From Calliopum simillimum (taxonomy: Eukaryota > Arthropoda > Insecta > Diptera > Lauxaniidae), in NCBI GenBank assembly GCA_951812925.1, contig OX638368.1, forward strand, positions 120,737,309 through 120,801,308: DNA of 64,000 bases, given 5' to 3'. Below are positions 53,801 to 64,000 of the stretch, piece after piece; positions within the stretch are counted from its first letter, which is position 1, and the number at the start of each line of letters is the position of its first letter. Both the position numbers and the translations under genes were made by a program. The notes beneath the pieces are model-generated. The model saw only the letters and a program-made list of their open reading frames with translations. It searched no databases and was not told the DNA's origin.

Positions 53801-54315
53801 AAATAATTGGGACTGTTTTTTCAAAAAATCATAATTCCCAAACAACGATTTTGGACTAATAGAGGCTGCTACATAATATTGTTTATATGTATGGCTATTT
53901 AAAAAAAAAAAATATGAAGAAATTAAAAACTGATGCAATTGGAAATTTTTCAAGTGAAAAATTTTTTGATTTTTTTTTTTCAAATGACGATATAAAAATT
54001 ATTTTTTTGAAATATACCCTGTATCATTATTTTTTATTCTTTTAGAGGAACCTCTTAGCTACAAACATACCAAAAATTACGAAGATCGGACGTTTTTTCG
54101 CAAAGTTATCACATTTTCCGGGAAAATTGACATGCGACAATAGCGCAAAATCGAGTTTGTCGACGAATTTTAAAAAATTCCCCACGACGAAAAAACTCAA
54201 AATCAAGCAAAAGGAAAATATACGTGTCTCATCGATTTCAATGTAGAAACTATTAAAAAAAATAATATGCAAAAAAAAAAAAATACTGCCTGAACGATTT
54301 GAGATGAAATGACCC
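50837..54315. mobile_element. 3.5-kb fold-back element nested in Transib copy 3
   Basis: The ends GGGTCATTTCATCTCAAATC are inverse to each other and flanked by TATA (50,833-50,836; 54,316-54,319); Transib copy 2 shows the empty site (about 30,312). Nearly the whole element is a palindrome: left arm to about 52,160, loop of about 140 bp, right arm from about 52,300. The mirrored reading of the two arms gives the same chance frames (for example FFWAYDFAMYFSHVI at 51.5-51.7 kb minus and 52.8-53.0 kb plus). The right arm has an extra 41 bp near 52,350 and a second insertion at 53,131-53,774. No transposase is recognised. Confidence 0.88.
53131..53774. mobile_element. 0.64-kb fold-back element nested in the larger fold-back
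   Basis: Present only in the right arm of the larger palindrome; the left arm reads through at about 51,372. Both ends share TATGTTA-CATTT and GTCAAAAGT-GCTCAATCG in inverse orientation and the arms pair over about 240 bp, with a loop of about 150 bp. Borders are TA-rich, so the duplication is TA or TATA. Confidence 0.78.
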
Positions 54316-55082
54316 TATACCAATTATAGTGTTTTTTGTATAGCCTTCAATATGCTCTTGGCTTATTTTAAGAAAGGGTGAGTCCCAAGGGGGATTAAAA
54401 GAAGGAAATATACCCCTTACCTGTCACCCTTCTCTTAAAATTTTTTTTTTTTGGCATTTAAGAAGACTGTAAGCTTAAAAATGATAAATATATTGTAAAA
54501 CGTTGCAGAATGTAAAGAAATAAGAATATTTTTTTTTCTCAAAAACTGCTACAGGAAAAAATTCATAAAAAAAAAAATTCTCAAAAAAAGCAGTAGGGAC
54601 TTTGCATTTCGATTAAGCATACTTGGCCACATATTATAATGAAAAATAATGAAAATCAGAAAATATATATTTTTTTTTTTTAATGTCAAAGTTTGCAATT
54701 TTTCCATTTTTACCATTTTTTTTGTAAATATTTGAAAAATCACTATAATTCACATAAAATCGGCAAAAAAAAAAAAATATTTTTAACAAAGTAGAAACAA
54801 TATACTTTCTAACGATATGCTACATTAGTAGATCGGGCTTAAAACAAATTAACTAGAGCGTTTATCAAGCAGTTTCTAATTTTAAAAGTTCTGTAAACCA
54901 TTTTTTCTGTTTGAAGTCCAACTTTGGGCTCACTGTGTTGCTAAACCAAAGCAAAATTTTAAACTTTTAGAGCTTTTTTTTTCGACCCTGAGTATTATCT
55001 GACGATTGGCGTAAAATTTTTTTAAATCCATAGCTCTTTCAAATTTTACCTATTTATGGCCACAATCTCCCATTGTGCGTCG

Positions 55083-55311
55083 GTCCTACAGGGATATCAA
55101 AAAGTTTTTTTTTGTACAAAAGTGAATAAATCTTAGACTTTTTAAAAGTTTTTCGACAACCCAAACGTTTTCAACTTTATTTAACAATTTTTAAATTTTC
55201 AAAAGTCTAGAATTCGTTATTGTTTTTCGATTTTTAAATTTTTTTCTGAATTTTTCAACATTTTGTCCACTTTTTCAATGTGCACTAATAGTACCTAGTC
55301 ATTTGGTAGTT
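55083..55311. repeat. Receptor spacer piece
   Basis: It matches about 4,350-4,485 (TTAAAAGTTTTTCGAC; CTAGAATTCGTTATTGTTTTTCGA) and is therefore the spacer behind a receptor gene. Confidence 0.5.
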
Positions 55312-56612
55312 TTACCTGGAAAGTTTTGCGGGATTTTTGCAAATGAGTTATTTTATAGATTTCGATGTGCTCTTTCAGAATTTCAACTTTGCTACCTCGA
55401 GTCGTGTTCGCTCGCGCCGCCATATTGGAAAAATGGCGTCCAAAATCAAATATCTCTTTAACGGATAAACTTAGAGAAAAATAATGTGAAGCAGTATTGT
55501 AGCATATAAAATTTTGTATAAAAATGATCTTTGTTTTCGTACGACTTGTAACTCAGGAGATATCCTTATTGAAAATTCAAAAAAAAAATTAGTAAATTGT
55601 GCATGCCGCTTCTGAGTAGGCACAGTGATGTGTTGAGCTTAAAACTACAATAACTCATGAACGCTGAGTCACACTTGCAAAGTAAAAATATCTGTTTGTA
55701 GGAAATTAGTTGTACTACAAGCTACAGGCTACATTTTTTCATATGACCTATAGTTTCAGAGAAATTTTTTCAACAACACTAAAATTTCGAAAAAACCGTT
55801 TTTTCAAGAAATCGCCAAAACGATTCTTTCTAGAAAAAAAAATGTTCTCTCATTTTGCAGCACGTTCAATTTCCTATAATGGTCTTTCCAAACTGTTTTT
55901 TCGTCCGACTTACTGCTCATGAGATATCGCGTCTTGAAAATCATTCAAAATTGAACATCGTACTATGCGCCCTACTACGTACAATTTTGAATGATTTTCA
56001 AGTTGCGATATCTCATGAAGGGTAAGTCTGACGAAAAAACCGTTCGAAGAGACCCATATAGAAAATTGAGCGTTCTACAAAATGCAAGAACAGTGTTTTT
56101 TTAGAACGAATCGTTTGGAGCAATTTTGAAAAAAACGGTTTTTTTCTAAATTTTTAGTTTGTTGAAAAAATATCTCCTAAACTATAAGTCATATGAAAAA
56201 AAATAATAAGTAACTTGTAGTGCAAGTAATTCCCTATAAGCAAATATTTTTACTTTTTACGTGTGACTCACCGTTCATAAGTTATCGTAATTTTAAGCTG
56301 AATACATCACTGTGCCTACTCATAAGCGGCATGCAAAATTAACTAATTTTTTTTTGAATTTTGAATAAGGATATCTGCTGAGTTATAAGTCGTACGAAAA
56401 CAAATCATAGGTCATTTTTATAAGCTACAATACTGCTTTACATTATTTTTCTCTAAGTTTATCCGTTAAAGAGATATTTAATTTTGGACGCCTTTTTCAA
56501 TATGGCGGTGCGAGCGAACACGACTCGAGGTAGCAAAGTTGAAATTCTGAAAGAGCACATCGAAATCTATAAAATAACTCATTTGCAAAAATCCCGCAAA
56601 ACTTTCCAGGTA
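55312..56612. repeat. 1.3-kb near-perfect palindrome (fold-back element)
   Basis: The ends TTACCTGGAAAGTTTTGCGG are inverse to each other; the arms of about 640 bp stay in register to a loop of about 12 bp around 55,968 (TATGCGCCCTAC). A weaker continuation (TAATAGTAC) suggests borders near 55,287 and 56,647. No ORF of note, no clear target duplication. It lies 340 bp behind the stop codon of IR-6. Confidence 0.88.
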
Positions 56613-56689
56613 ACATCATTTTATTCTCCCATATGATTGTACTATTACATTTTTTCGAATTTTTTAACATTTTTCGACGCTTTTCAATA

Positions 56690-56954
56690 TTTTTTAAGCT
56701 CATACACTTTTTTTTATTATTCTATAAGATAGTTTTATTCATAATTCTTAATTACAAACAAGGCAACTTTCAATCATCTTATTGAAAATGCCAGTGTCAA
56801 TAGCATGGCATTTTAATAACTCTTCATTCCTTTTCATATCATTTAACTTTATTTAATACATCATATAGAATGCACTGTGTAACATTTGATTAATAAATCT
56901 TTAAATTAGGTACTAAGTTTATCCCTTCAGCTTGGAGCTGGTGGGATAATGTAC
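56690..56954 (-). promoter_or_regulatory. 3' flank/3'UTR of IR-6 with hairpin and poly(A) signal
   Basis: The 27-nt hairpin is at 56,921-56,947, AATAAA (coding strand) at 56,848-56,853. The block is almost identical to the one behind IR-2. Confidence 0.6.
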
Positions 56955-59078
56955 TTATTTCTCAAAAAATTTACTCACAAATAATTCTAATGCAAAAACG
57001 ATTACAGAAACAAGAAATCCAATCCCTAGCATTGCCCATCCAATACTGAAATACGATAAGTCCAGTGCACTGAATAACTGCTCATGATCTACGAAAAAAT
57101 GCAGAATTCCTGCTTCAATACCATCCCGGGTGAGGTCACTAAAAGCTTTCTCCATTAAACCCGCTTCGAATGCCTTTAAAAGTAGGTTCTCCATTACTTC
57201 TTGATATGGTGAAGTGAATGGCAAAATGAAGCCATTAACCATGCTAAACATCTCTACATTCAGCAAACGTACACGTGGGGTACGCAGGAAATATTGTTGA
57301 GGAGCATAAAAATCATGTATCCACTGTGCTATTATTGTTATATAGGAATTGTTAAGTTGACGCTGATGTTGCAGTATAGTATTATAATCGACCATGATCA
57401 TTTTAGCGTGCAATTGTGGATCATCAGGAATAAATGGTAAAAAAGATTCAAACATAGTAATGGAATATGGTGAGGCGATGACATCATCGTAGCTATTTAA
57501 TTGTGGTTCATATATCGGGGTTGTTAAAAAGCTGGTCAAGAGTGTTACATACGAATTTGCCACAAGAAATCCGAATAAAATTTGGAGTAGATACATCAAT
57601 ATTAATTGTTTTTTCCGATGTTTTGGTTGTACAGCGTTTTGGGAAAACATTATTAGTGCTACGGCTTGTAGTAAGGAATATATGAATGCATAAAACTCAT
57701 GTTGTAGGCAACGTAGTAGAGATTTGTCGATAATCTCATTTACAGCAAATTCTACACTTTTGTAAGCAACAGTGTTTATATTTATATAGGCTGAGTTGGT
57801 ATCGGAAACATTACTTTCCTCCTGCTGGTTGATACCAATGGTCTTATGTTTTTCATTGCCAGAAAGACATTTTTCATTTTTTTTCTTATCATTTGTAGTT
57901 TTAAAATATTTAATTGATTTGCTTTCAAAAACTGCTTTGCATTTTTCATATTTTTTTCCAAGAGATCTTGAAATTTTTCGAAACAAATGAACAATTTGTA
58001 AACTTAAATAGTTCCTGGCAATAATGATCGTTTTAGTTGTGGCATTTTCTGCATTTGGTCCAGATGAAGTAGAATTTTGCATTTTTTGCCGTAAATTATC
58101 ACCCATATAATACAAAAATGCCACAATGAGTACGTAAATGACTAAAGTTATCCACAAAGTTTTATCAAATGGCGCCAACAGATAATGCGATACATTTATT
58201 GGTTTGGCATGCGGCACTTGCATATAGAATTTAAGCAATTGAAAACTAAAAGTATTCAGATATTGTTCATTACGCATAGCAAAAGTATGCGGTGTTATAT
58301 CAATGTGACCTTTTTCTAAAGCTTTGATAATTGCCTCGAAGTCGATGGTAGCGGGATAAGGTGGTGGCAGCATAACTTCTTCAATGCTTGCATTATAATG
58401 ATTAATAAAATACAAAAAAATTTTCATATATAGTCCTGTATGCACCAAGCCTCCTTTACGGTTTTTATACTGAAAAACTGTAGGTGGATTCATACCTAAA
58501 GGTGTACGTATGGGTTGTCCCAAAAAATTGCAAGGCAGCACTAAACGAAAATAATCCTGTGTATTATGCACCATAATGGCATGGACTTTGGGAAAAGGCC
58601 GATAACTGGCAAAACGCAGTTGTTTGGTCGCTTGGAAAGCAAAAAGTACCATGACCCGCGTATAACCTTGTGACCAACACCAATTGAAAAGCCATTGCAG
58701 CTGCTGAAGTTCCAATATGGGCTGCTGCACAATGAAAAGCAATTTTGTTTCATGCATTCGATGCAGCAATTGATTAAGTAGCTTCATTGGTTCCATGTCT
58801 TCTGTAGAGTCCTTGAGATGGACTACTGTCATCAGCTGTTTCTTAAATGCGTATATTAGTCGGTAGCTTATGTTGCCAGTTATCATGAGTTGTGGTAGCT
58901 GTGTTGGCATTAAATTATGAGATTTTTCGAGGTTTATGAAAATATTTGTTTCAACATCTGGTAATGAATTGAGTTCATGAATTTTTTCTTGCACCTCCGC
59001 TGAGTCGATTGCATTGGTGTTGTAGACTTGCATCATAATTAATATGATCGATATTTTAATTAAATATTTTGTATACAT
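56955..59078 (-). CDS. Divergent ionotropic receptor, IR-6 (707 aa)
   Basis: Full-length subfamily A receptor with the same domain plan and residue numbers as IR-5. S1 reads GKNFLG-type wording as in IR-2 (LPCNFLGQPIRTPLG; FQYKNRKGG), M3 is FGFLVANSYVTLLTSFL, and the tail is VSKFFEK. From about residue 105 onward it is nearly identical to IR-2, while residues 1-100 are closer to IR-5. S1 has RNEQYLNTFSF in place of RNEEWLITFTF of IR-2, a cluster of changes in the presumed ligand-contact segment. No lesions. Confidence 0.9.
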   Translation of the reverse strand: MYTKYLIKISIILIMMQVYNTNAIDSAEVQEKIHELNSLPDVETNIFINLEKSHNLMPTQLPQLMITGNISYRLIYAFKKQLMTVVHLKDSTEDMEPMKLLNQLLHRMHETKLLFIVQQPILELQQLQWLFNWCWSQGYTRVMVLFAFQATKQLRFASYRPFPKVHAIMVHNTQDYFRLVLPCNFLGQPIRTPLGMNPPTVFQYKNRKGGLVHTGLYMKIFLYFINHYNASIEEVMLPPPYPATIDFEAIIKALEKGHIDITPHTFAMRNEQYLNTFSFQLLKFYMQVPHAKPINVSHYLLAPFDKTLWITLVIYVLIVAFLYYMGDNLRQKMQNSTSSGPNAENATTKTIIIARNYLSLQIVHLFRKISRSLGKKYEKCKAVFESKSIKYFKTTNDKKKNEKCLSGNEKHKTIGINQQEESNVSDTNSAYININTVAYKSVEFAVNEIIDKSLLRCLQHEFYAFIYSLLQAVALIMFSQNAVQPKHRKKQLILMYLLQILFGFLVANSYVTLLTSFLTTPIYEPQLNSYDDVIASPYSITMFESFLPFIPDDPQLHAKMIMVDYNTILQHQRQLNNSYITIIAQWIHDFYAPQQYFLRTPRVRLLNVEMFSMVNGFILPFTSPYQEVMENLLLKAFEAGLMEKAFSDLTRDGIEAGILHFFVDHEQLFSALDLSYFSIGWAMLGIGFLVSVIVFALELFVSKFFEK

Positions 59079-59218
59079 TTTTAGTGCTATTTTGGTAAAG
59101 AAAAATATGACGTTGATATAATAAAGTTTTTTATGACAATATTGTAATTTTTTACCTTTGACTTATTACATCCAAGTGAATCCTTTAATGATTTGCCGCA
59201 CATTGAAATATAAACTGA
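59079..59218 (-). promoter_or_regulatory. IR-6 leader with 69-bp 5'UTR intron
   Basis: Inr-like TCAGTT (59,213-59,218), ATGTAATAA (start-stop, ATGTAA at 59,166-59,171), donor GT at 59,154-59,155, acceptor AG at 59,087-59,088 (CTTTACCAAAATAG/CACT). Confidence 0.6.
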
Positions 59219-59336
59219 TGATTAAGCATTTTTGCAAAATAAAACTTTTTTATAGCTGTTCTGTATACACTGTTCTGCATTAAAAAAGCCCCAAGAGTCT
59301 TGCAGTAATGTTGGCAACCGTACAATAATTATATAT

Positions 59337-61267
59337 GGGTGATTCTTAGATAACTGTGCTTTTTCGAGTTGTAAAATTGGCAGATAATTTTTTTGGATTT
59401 TTGCAAGTTTCTTCATGCTATCTTGTGTAAACACACTCTTAAAACTCGCCTCTTAAGTAGATCAACTACAAGTGTGAATTTACGGCTTTGAGGTCGAAAT
59501 TAAGAAATTTTGCTGCCACGTTTGTGACCAAATTGCCACGTTTGTGACATTTTAGCCACAGTATGGAAAAATTATGGTTTTGAAGCGTTTCGATGAGAGA
59601 TGTATTGCATATAATGACAAATTTACGCTCCAAGACTAATTTTGCGACGGTGTCATATCTCCAGTGGTCCATTTTTTTTTTATACCCTACCGCCCTAAAG
59701 ATCAACAATGGTTTCCTGTTCTCTGGTTTTATAGCCGTTTATGGTGGATTAGGATCTCCTAATTACGAATCTGATCTTGATTTTTTCTATTACATCAGTA
59801 TCCTTAGTTATCCTTGCTCAAAAGTGAAAAAATCACAGTTTTGACATCTACTTAATAAAAACAGCAACAAGTAAAATCAATTTTTGTCAATGGATTCAGA
59901 CAGTCGAATTTATTATCAACAAGATATAATTTACCGTTTTTCAATTGGATTCCTAGTTTTCGAGTTATAAGCCTTTAAAAAAAGGATACCTCTCAATAAC
60001 ACCCAAAGGATTTTCTGGACCGAAAACTTAACAAAAATGGTAAGTTTTATTATTTTTATCAAAAATATAATTTATCACGAAAATTTTAAGCCCTTGCAGA
60101 CTAAAATCGGATGAAAAAATAAGGCTCTATTGTAGATTTAGTGAATGAACAGATGACATTTTGATTCTGTTAATTAGCAAAGCAATAGTTTAGTAGGGTC
60201 ATTTACTAAATCTAGCATAGAACTGTCATTTTTTATGCGATTATGGTATGCAAGGTCACGAAATTTTTGTAATTAAATATGTTATTGATAAAAATAATAA
60301 AACTTGATTTTTTGTAACTTTTGGGTCTCGAAAAATCTTTTGTATGTTATCGAAAGATGTCCTTATTTTAAACGCTTATAACTCAAAAGCTGGGAATGCA
60401 ATTTTTGTATTAAAAACATAATTAATAGCCTTCAACTTAACATCTGTATACTCAAACTTTATATCGAAATATGTTTTTTGCAGACTGATAAAAAGTGCCA
60501 CGTTTGTGACATTTTTGATGCGCCACGACTGTGACATTTTTGTAGTTTATCGCTCATTGTAAAGCACGCTTTTGAGTTCAAGATTTTTCCGAAAGAATTT
60601 GGGGTCATGTATGCAAATCCTACAAAAAAATTGTTTCATGCATAAAATAAAATGTACTACCTGGGAGTGCCGAGTGCCACGTTTGTGACCATAATTTTAA
60701 AAAAAAACTGTTTTTGTTTATAAACTGCCCTATAAAACGCAAACAAATTTCTTTTTGGACGCGTCTGGACATGCTGACCTTTGGGTGATGGATAGTGATT
60801 AGAATTAATGAATATGTGTTGCAATCTTTTGACTGAAACAGTAGTACCATACAGTAGTAGCATAATGCTTTGAAGAAATTTTTTTTTTCCAAAACTAGGG
60901 GACACTTTTCAATTCGAAATTGTGCCCTCTAAAAATTATTTAAAACTGCAGATGAGCTCAGAATATTGTAGCCTTAAGTATTTACTTAATATGTTTAGTA
61001 ACTTGTTTTCTGTTCCATTTCCGTTTTTTGGTCGTTTTTCATCGTTTTGTGTATAAAAAGTAGGGGTAGGACATGCCACGTTTGTGACATTTGGGGTATA
61101 TTTGCAAACTTTCAAAGTAGACCAATAAATATTTGGTGGTAAAATTGATACGCTCTATTAGAAAAGCATAGTTTCTAACTTATAGCGTAATTTTTTGTGA
61201 AAAAAAGCCTACTGTATGGGTGAAATCGCCAGAGGACACGAAAAGTACAGTTATCTGAGAATCACCC
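59337..61267. mobile_element. TIR element GGGTGATTCTTAGATAACTG, 1.9 kb
   Basis: The ends GGGTGATTCT(T/C)AGATAACTG are inverse to each other and flanked by ATAT. Inside, the 14-mer GCCACGTTTGTGAC occurs five times in the same orientation (59,515; 59,535; 60,497; 60,676; 61,075) with one variant (60,522, GCCACGACTGTGAC). No transposase-like frame is visible. It interrupts the upstream block of IR-6 about 260 bp before the start codon. Confidence 0.82.
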
Positions 61268-61458
61268 ATATAGCATTTTGGGTGTTTTCCACAGAAAATA
61301 ACAAATAACACAGTCCTGCATGGGTTTTCCTCTCTAAGTATCAAAAAGCGATTTCTATAGATTTAAGTGTGCTGATTACGAGAAAAATAGTGATGTTGTA
61401 CCCCTCATACAACAAAAAACTCAAAATAATTGAAAATTTTATTTGAGTCGCTCTCACG

Positions 61459-62459
61459 CACAGTGCGAAATTTGGGAGGTTTAGCGGAACTTTATTCAAT
61501 TTTTGAAATACATAAAACGCATCAGATTATTAGTAATTTCGGTAGCTTAATATCCTACCTCAAAAACCTCATACTCAGTTTGGTGAATAACCCTGCGAAA
61601 CAACTGCAAAATGCACCTGAAACTTGCATTACTTATTCATTCATACTTTTTGACTATAGAAAGCTTTTCGATTTGTTTTAGTTTGTAGATTGGTACATAA
61701 AAACGGTAAGTCGGTAGGACGCGAAAATTTTTTTCATTTATTTTTTAATAAAATTGTCACTTACTGGCATTCAAATAATTGCAGAATCTTTTCTTACTCG
61801 TGTGTGATTTGTTTATGAAAATTGTGCTTTTTAAGAAGTTCATAAGATTTACATTTTCAACTTCATTGGATACTTTAAAAGGTGTTACCACAAATTGCCA
61901 TTTTGAAACTTACAAAATTGCGATCCTCTTTTAAACTAAACCTTTTCCAGAATGTCTTTCGAAATTTCATATAACACCGAAATTTCATGAAAAATTGACA
62001 TCGGACGCCATCGTTGGTTTTGTTTTGGAAAAAATAGGCTCACCAACACTAACATCTGACACTCTCTATAGTTTTAAGTTAGTAGTCGTACGCTAGTTTA
62101 TAATATACAAAAAAGAAAGAGGGAATCCTCTCGAAATTTAAAAGCATTTCTGAATAAAAATGCAAGAAACAGCAAATACCCCTTTGGTTACCCCCTTAAT
62201 TTTTTATGGTGTTTTGATAAGAAAATGGTTATATCTACATATCAAGCTTTATAGCGATATCTGGGGTGGGAGCAAAAATACAACGTTTTAAGCATTTCCT
62301 TATATGGGGGGTATAATAACACCTTGTCTGATCCCCCTCAATTTTTGCATGGTGTTTTGCCAATTAAATATATATCCAAGTATTAAGTTTCATAACTATA
62401 ACTGCTATATGTGCTGAGATATGAAATAAGTTCCGCTAGACTGAAAATTTCGCACTGTG
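61459..62459. mobile_element. TIR element with CACAGTG ends, 1.0 kb
   Basis: Both ends have CACAGTGCGAAATTT and, a few bases in, TAGCGGAACTT in inverse orientation. The neighbouring 5-mers are TCACG and CTACG, which agree only in three positions, so the superfamily is open: Transib-like and hAT-like are both possible. No ORF of note. Confidence 0.7.
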
Positions 62460-63010
62460 CTACGCCTATACCAGTAAGTTTGTTGAAACCATATTAACAG
62501 CATATATCCGCTTGATATTCCGACAGATTTGTCTTGACAATAGGGATAATCAAATGAAAGTACGGTGCGCTAGGTATGCAAAGAAAACATGCCAAAAACA
62601 AAAAAAAAAAAAGATCCATATCTCCTTACTTGACCTGCATTATAAAACTTGATATCTGGATGAATATTATCATAACATTTATCTTGATCGTACGAGAAGC
62701 ACCAAAAAAATATATGGTGCAAGAATGGCTTAAATATGTTGAGTATTTTAGGCGTGATATTGAAGAGTACGTAAGCACAAACGATTAAATTAATAAGTTT
62801 TCAAATGCTGCACAGACGAACAAGGGTACCCCTCTAAAAATTACGAGAGTGCATTTTAATGTATTGTATTTTTTGATGCTGACCCCAAATCCATTTACAA
62901 AATTGCTCTATCTAAACATTATCGGTTTCCTAACAATTTCGAAGCTGGAGTGCACTAAAATCCGGACCTGAAGCCATAAAAAAATTCAGAATCAAAATAC
63001 ACTAAAAAAC
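62460..63010. other. Spacer, no supported gene
   Basis: A 70-codon frame at 62,576-62,788 (plus) has no recognised domain; it begins in an A-run and is probably chance or a decayed piece. Confidence 0.35.
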
Positions 63011-63660
63011 TTTCCAAATCTCTTGGGGATTCTAAAAACTTAAACTTTGTTGTACAGTGCCATTAATTAACTAATATTTGGTTGATTAGTCGCAATGACC
63101 GAAAAGATTCAACTCATTTAATTGTCACTGCCTACCAAACTTAATTCAAACTATGAGTCGGTGGTAATAATTATGCTACAAGATTCTGATTTATTGTATT
63201 CAAATACATATGAATTACATTGTTTTGGGCCAACCAGCCTAGAATGAAATATATAAGCACATATTAGATGTAGAAAGTTTAACAAGTCACTAATATCATA
63301 CTCAAAAAATATGACACAAGAATAGAATGAAGAAGTCAGTAAGCATAAAAAATTATTAAAAAATGAGAACCGAAAATAAAAACCGTGCGAAAACTATTGA
63401 AAGACGTACAAAAACTTTGGAAGGTATAAAATTGTATGAAAAATAATCCAAAGGTTGCAAACATATCGAGAAGCAAATGCAAATATTTAAAAGTTGAGAA
63501 GTTTAAAATGAAAAAATTTAAAATCCATTGAGAATCATAAAAAACTATCGAATAGTACAATACCAAAAATAGTATCATTAAGTTTAAAAACAATACAACA
63601 ACATAAATGTTCATAATCCTAGAATGTTGAAAAATCAAATCCTACTTAAAGCCCTTCCAC
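63011..63660. repeat. Duplicated receptor spacer
   Basis: Same block as 42,655-43,360 and 3,640-3,840, including the hairpin AATTAACTAATATTTGGTTG (63,065) and the phrase CGCAATGACCGAAAAGATTC. It suggests a further receptor unit beyond the window edge. Confidence 0.6.
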
Positions 63661-64000
63661 ACTTCCACACTATCTCATATTCTGTTTATACGTGCCAAAT
63701 TTGTGGGATGTAAATAAAGTTTGACAGTCGATCTGGCAGCTCACTCAATTTGTCATGTCTGCATACAAGAAATTTTTAAGAACATTTGAAATGACATGTA
63801 TTAACAGAATATGAGATTTTGATTTGGAAGCCGAAAAACATAAAATTATTGCAAAAAAGAACGCGAAATGTATAGAATAGATAACTGTACTTATCGAAAA
63901 CATCGAAAAATTCGAAAAAAAAATGCAGGAACACTGAAAAATATTTATTTATATGTAAAAGTTCGGAAATCAAATGCACTATAACGATTTTAACGTAAGT
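63661..64000. other. AT-rich end of window
   Basis: A small inverted pair TCTCATATTCTGTT (63,674) and AACAGAATATGAGA (63,802) brackets about 115 bp, possibly a small MITE. Nothing else is seen. Confidence 0.4.

Larger units (their letters stand above)
49913..55077 (-). mobile_element. Transib DNA transposon, copy 3 (5.2 kb with nested inserts)
   Basis: CACAATGGGAG (49,913-49,923) and CTCCCATTGTG (55,067-55,077) are flanked by a perfect CGTCG duplication (49,908-49,912; 55,078-55,082). It has the four 121-bp units (50,331-50,760). Most of the transposase fragment is deleted (junction near 50,802), leaving only the codons for MPPSVHKVL-like residues before the fold-back at 50,837. Without nested sequence it is about 1.7 kb. 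Confidence 0.92.

Overview
The window looks like AT-rich chromosomal DNA from a higher fly (Diptera, Cyclorrhapha; species not determinable from the sequence alone). The only host genes I can support are a tandem family of divergent ionotropic receptors (IRs), all on the minus strand: five apparently intact, single-coding-exon genes of 679-707 codons (9659-11776, 15219-17297, 24345-26384, 37077-39200, 56955-59078; called IR-2 to IR-6 here) and one clear pseudogene (IR-1, 4961-9381). They have a signal peptide, a short N-terminal domain, a split ligand-binding domain (S1/S2) and the M1-pore-M3-M4 membrane layout of the ionotropic glutamate receptor superfamily, and most resemble the fly-specific divergent Ir20a/Ir52/Ir94-type chemoreceptors. 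They fall into two subfamilies: A (IR-2, IR-5, IR-6; long M1-pore loop and a 3'UTR hairpin) and B (IR-1, IR-3, IR-4). Several are mosaics of both, which points to gene conversion. All five intact genes share a leader with a short 5'UTR intron and an upstream ATG directly before the donor exon end; in four the ATG is followed at once by a stop, and in IR-4 that stop is lost.

Almost everything between the genes is duplicated spacer and transposable elements, many nested. 0-4.9 kb: duplicated spacer, a 122-bp tandem array, a TA-flanked inverted-repeat element, a 5'-truncated non-LTR element and a MITE. 5-9.4 kb: IR-1, split by a Transib DNA transposon. 11.8-15.2 kb and 17.3-24.3 kb: spacer with dispersed repeats, tRNA-like SINE heads, a 1-kb inverted-repeat element inside the IR-3 leader intron, and a dead mariner. 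26.9-34.5 kb: a decayed BEL/Pao retrotransposon with a second Transib inside its RNase H region. 39.5-41.7 kb: an inverted-repeat element with a mariner inside. 42-49.8 kb: duplicated spacer, Tc1/mariner debris carrying a tiny hAT-type MITE, and tandem repeats. 49.9-55.1 kb: a third Transib, disrupted by a 3.5-kb fold-back element that itself contains another fold-back. 55.3-56.6 kb: a 1.3-kb near-perfect palindrome. 59.3-62.5 kb: two more terminal-inverted-repeat elements.

The most striking signals are the three Transib copies (ends CACAATGGGAG, 5-bp CGNCG-type target duplications, and a surviving fragment like the C-terminal part of RAG1/Transib transposase), the large palindromes that could give long hairpin RNAs, and the shared spliced leader with a start-stop upstream ORF in the receptor genes. 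No rRNA, functional tRNA, CRISPR or bacterial features were seen.
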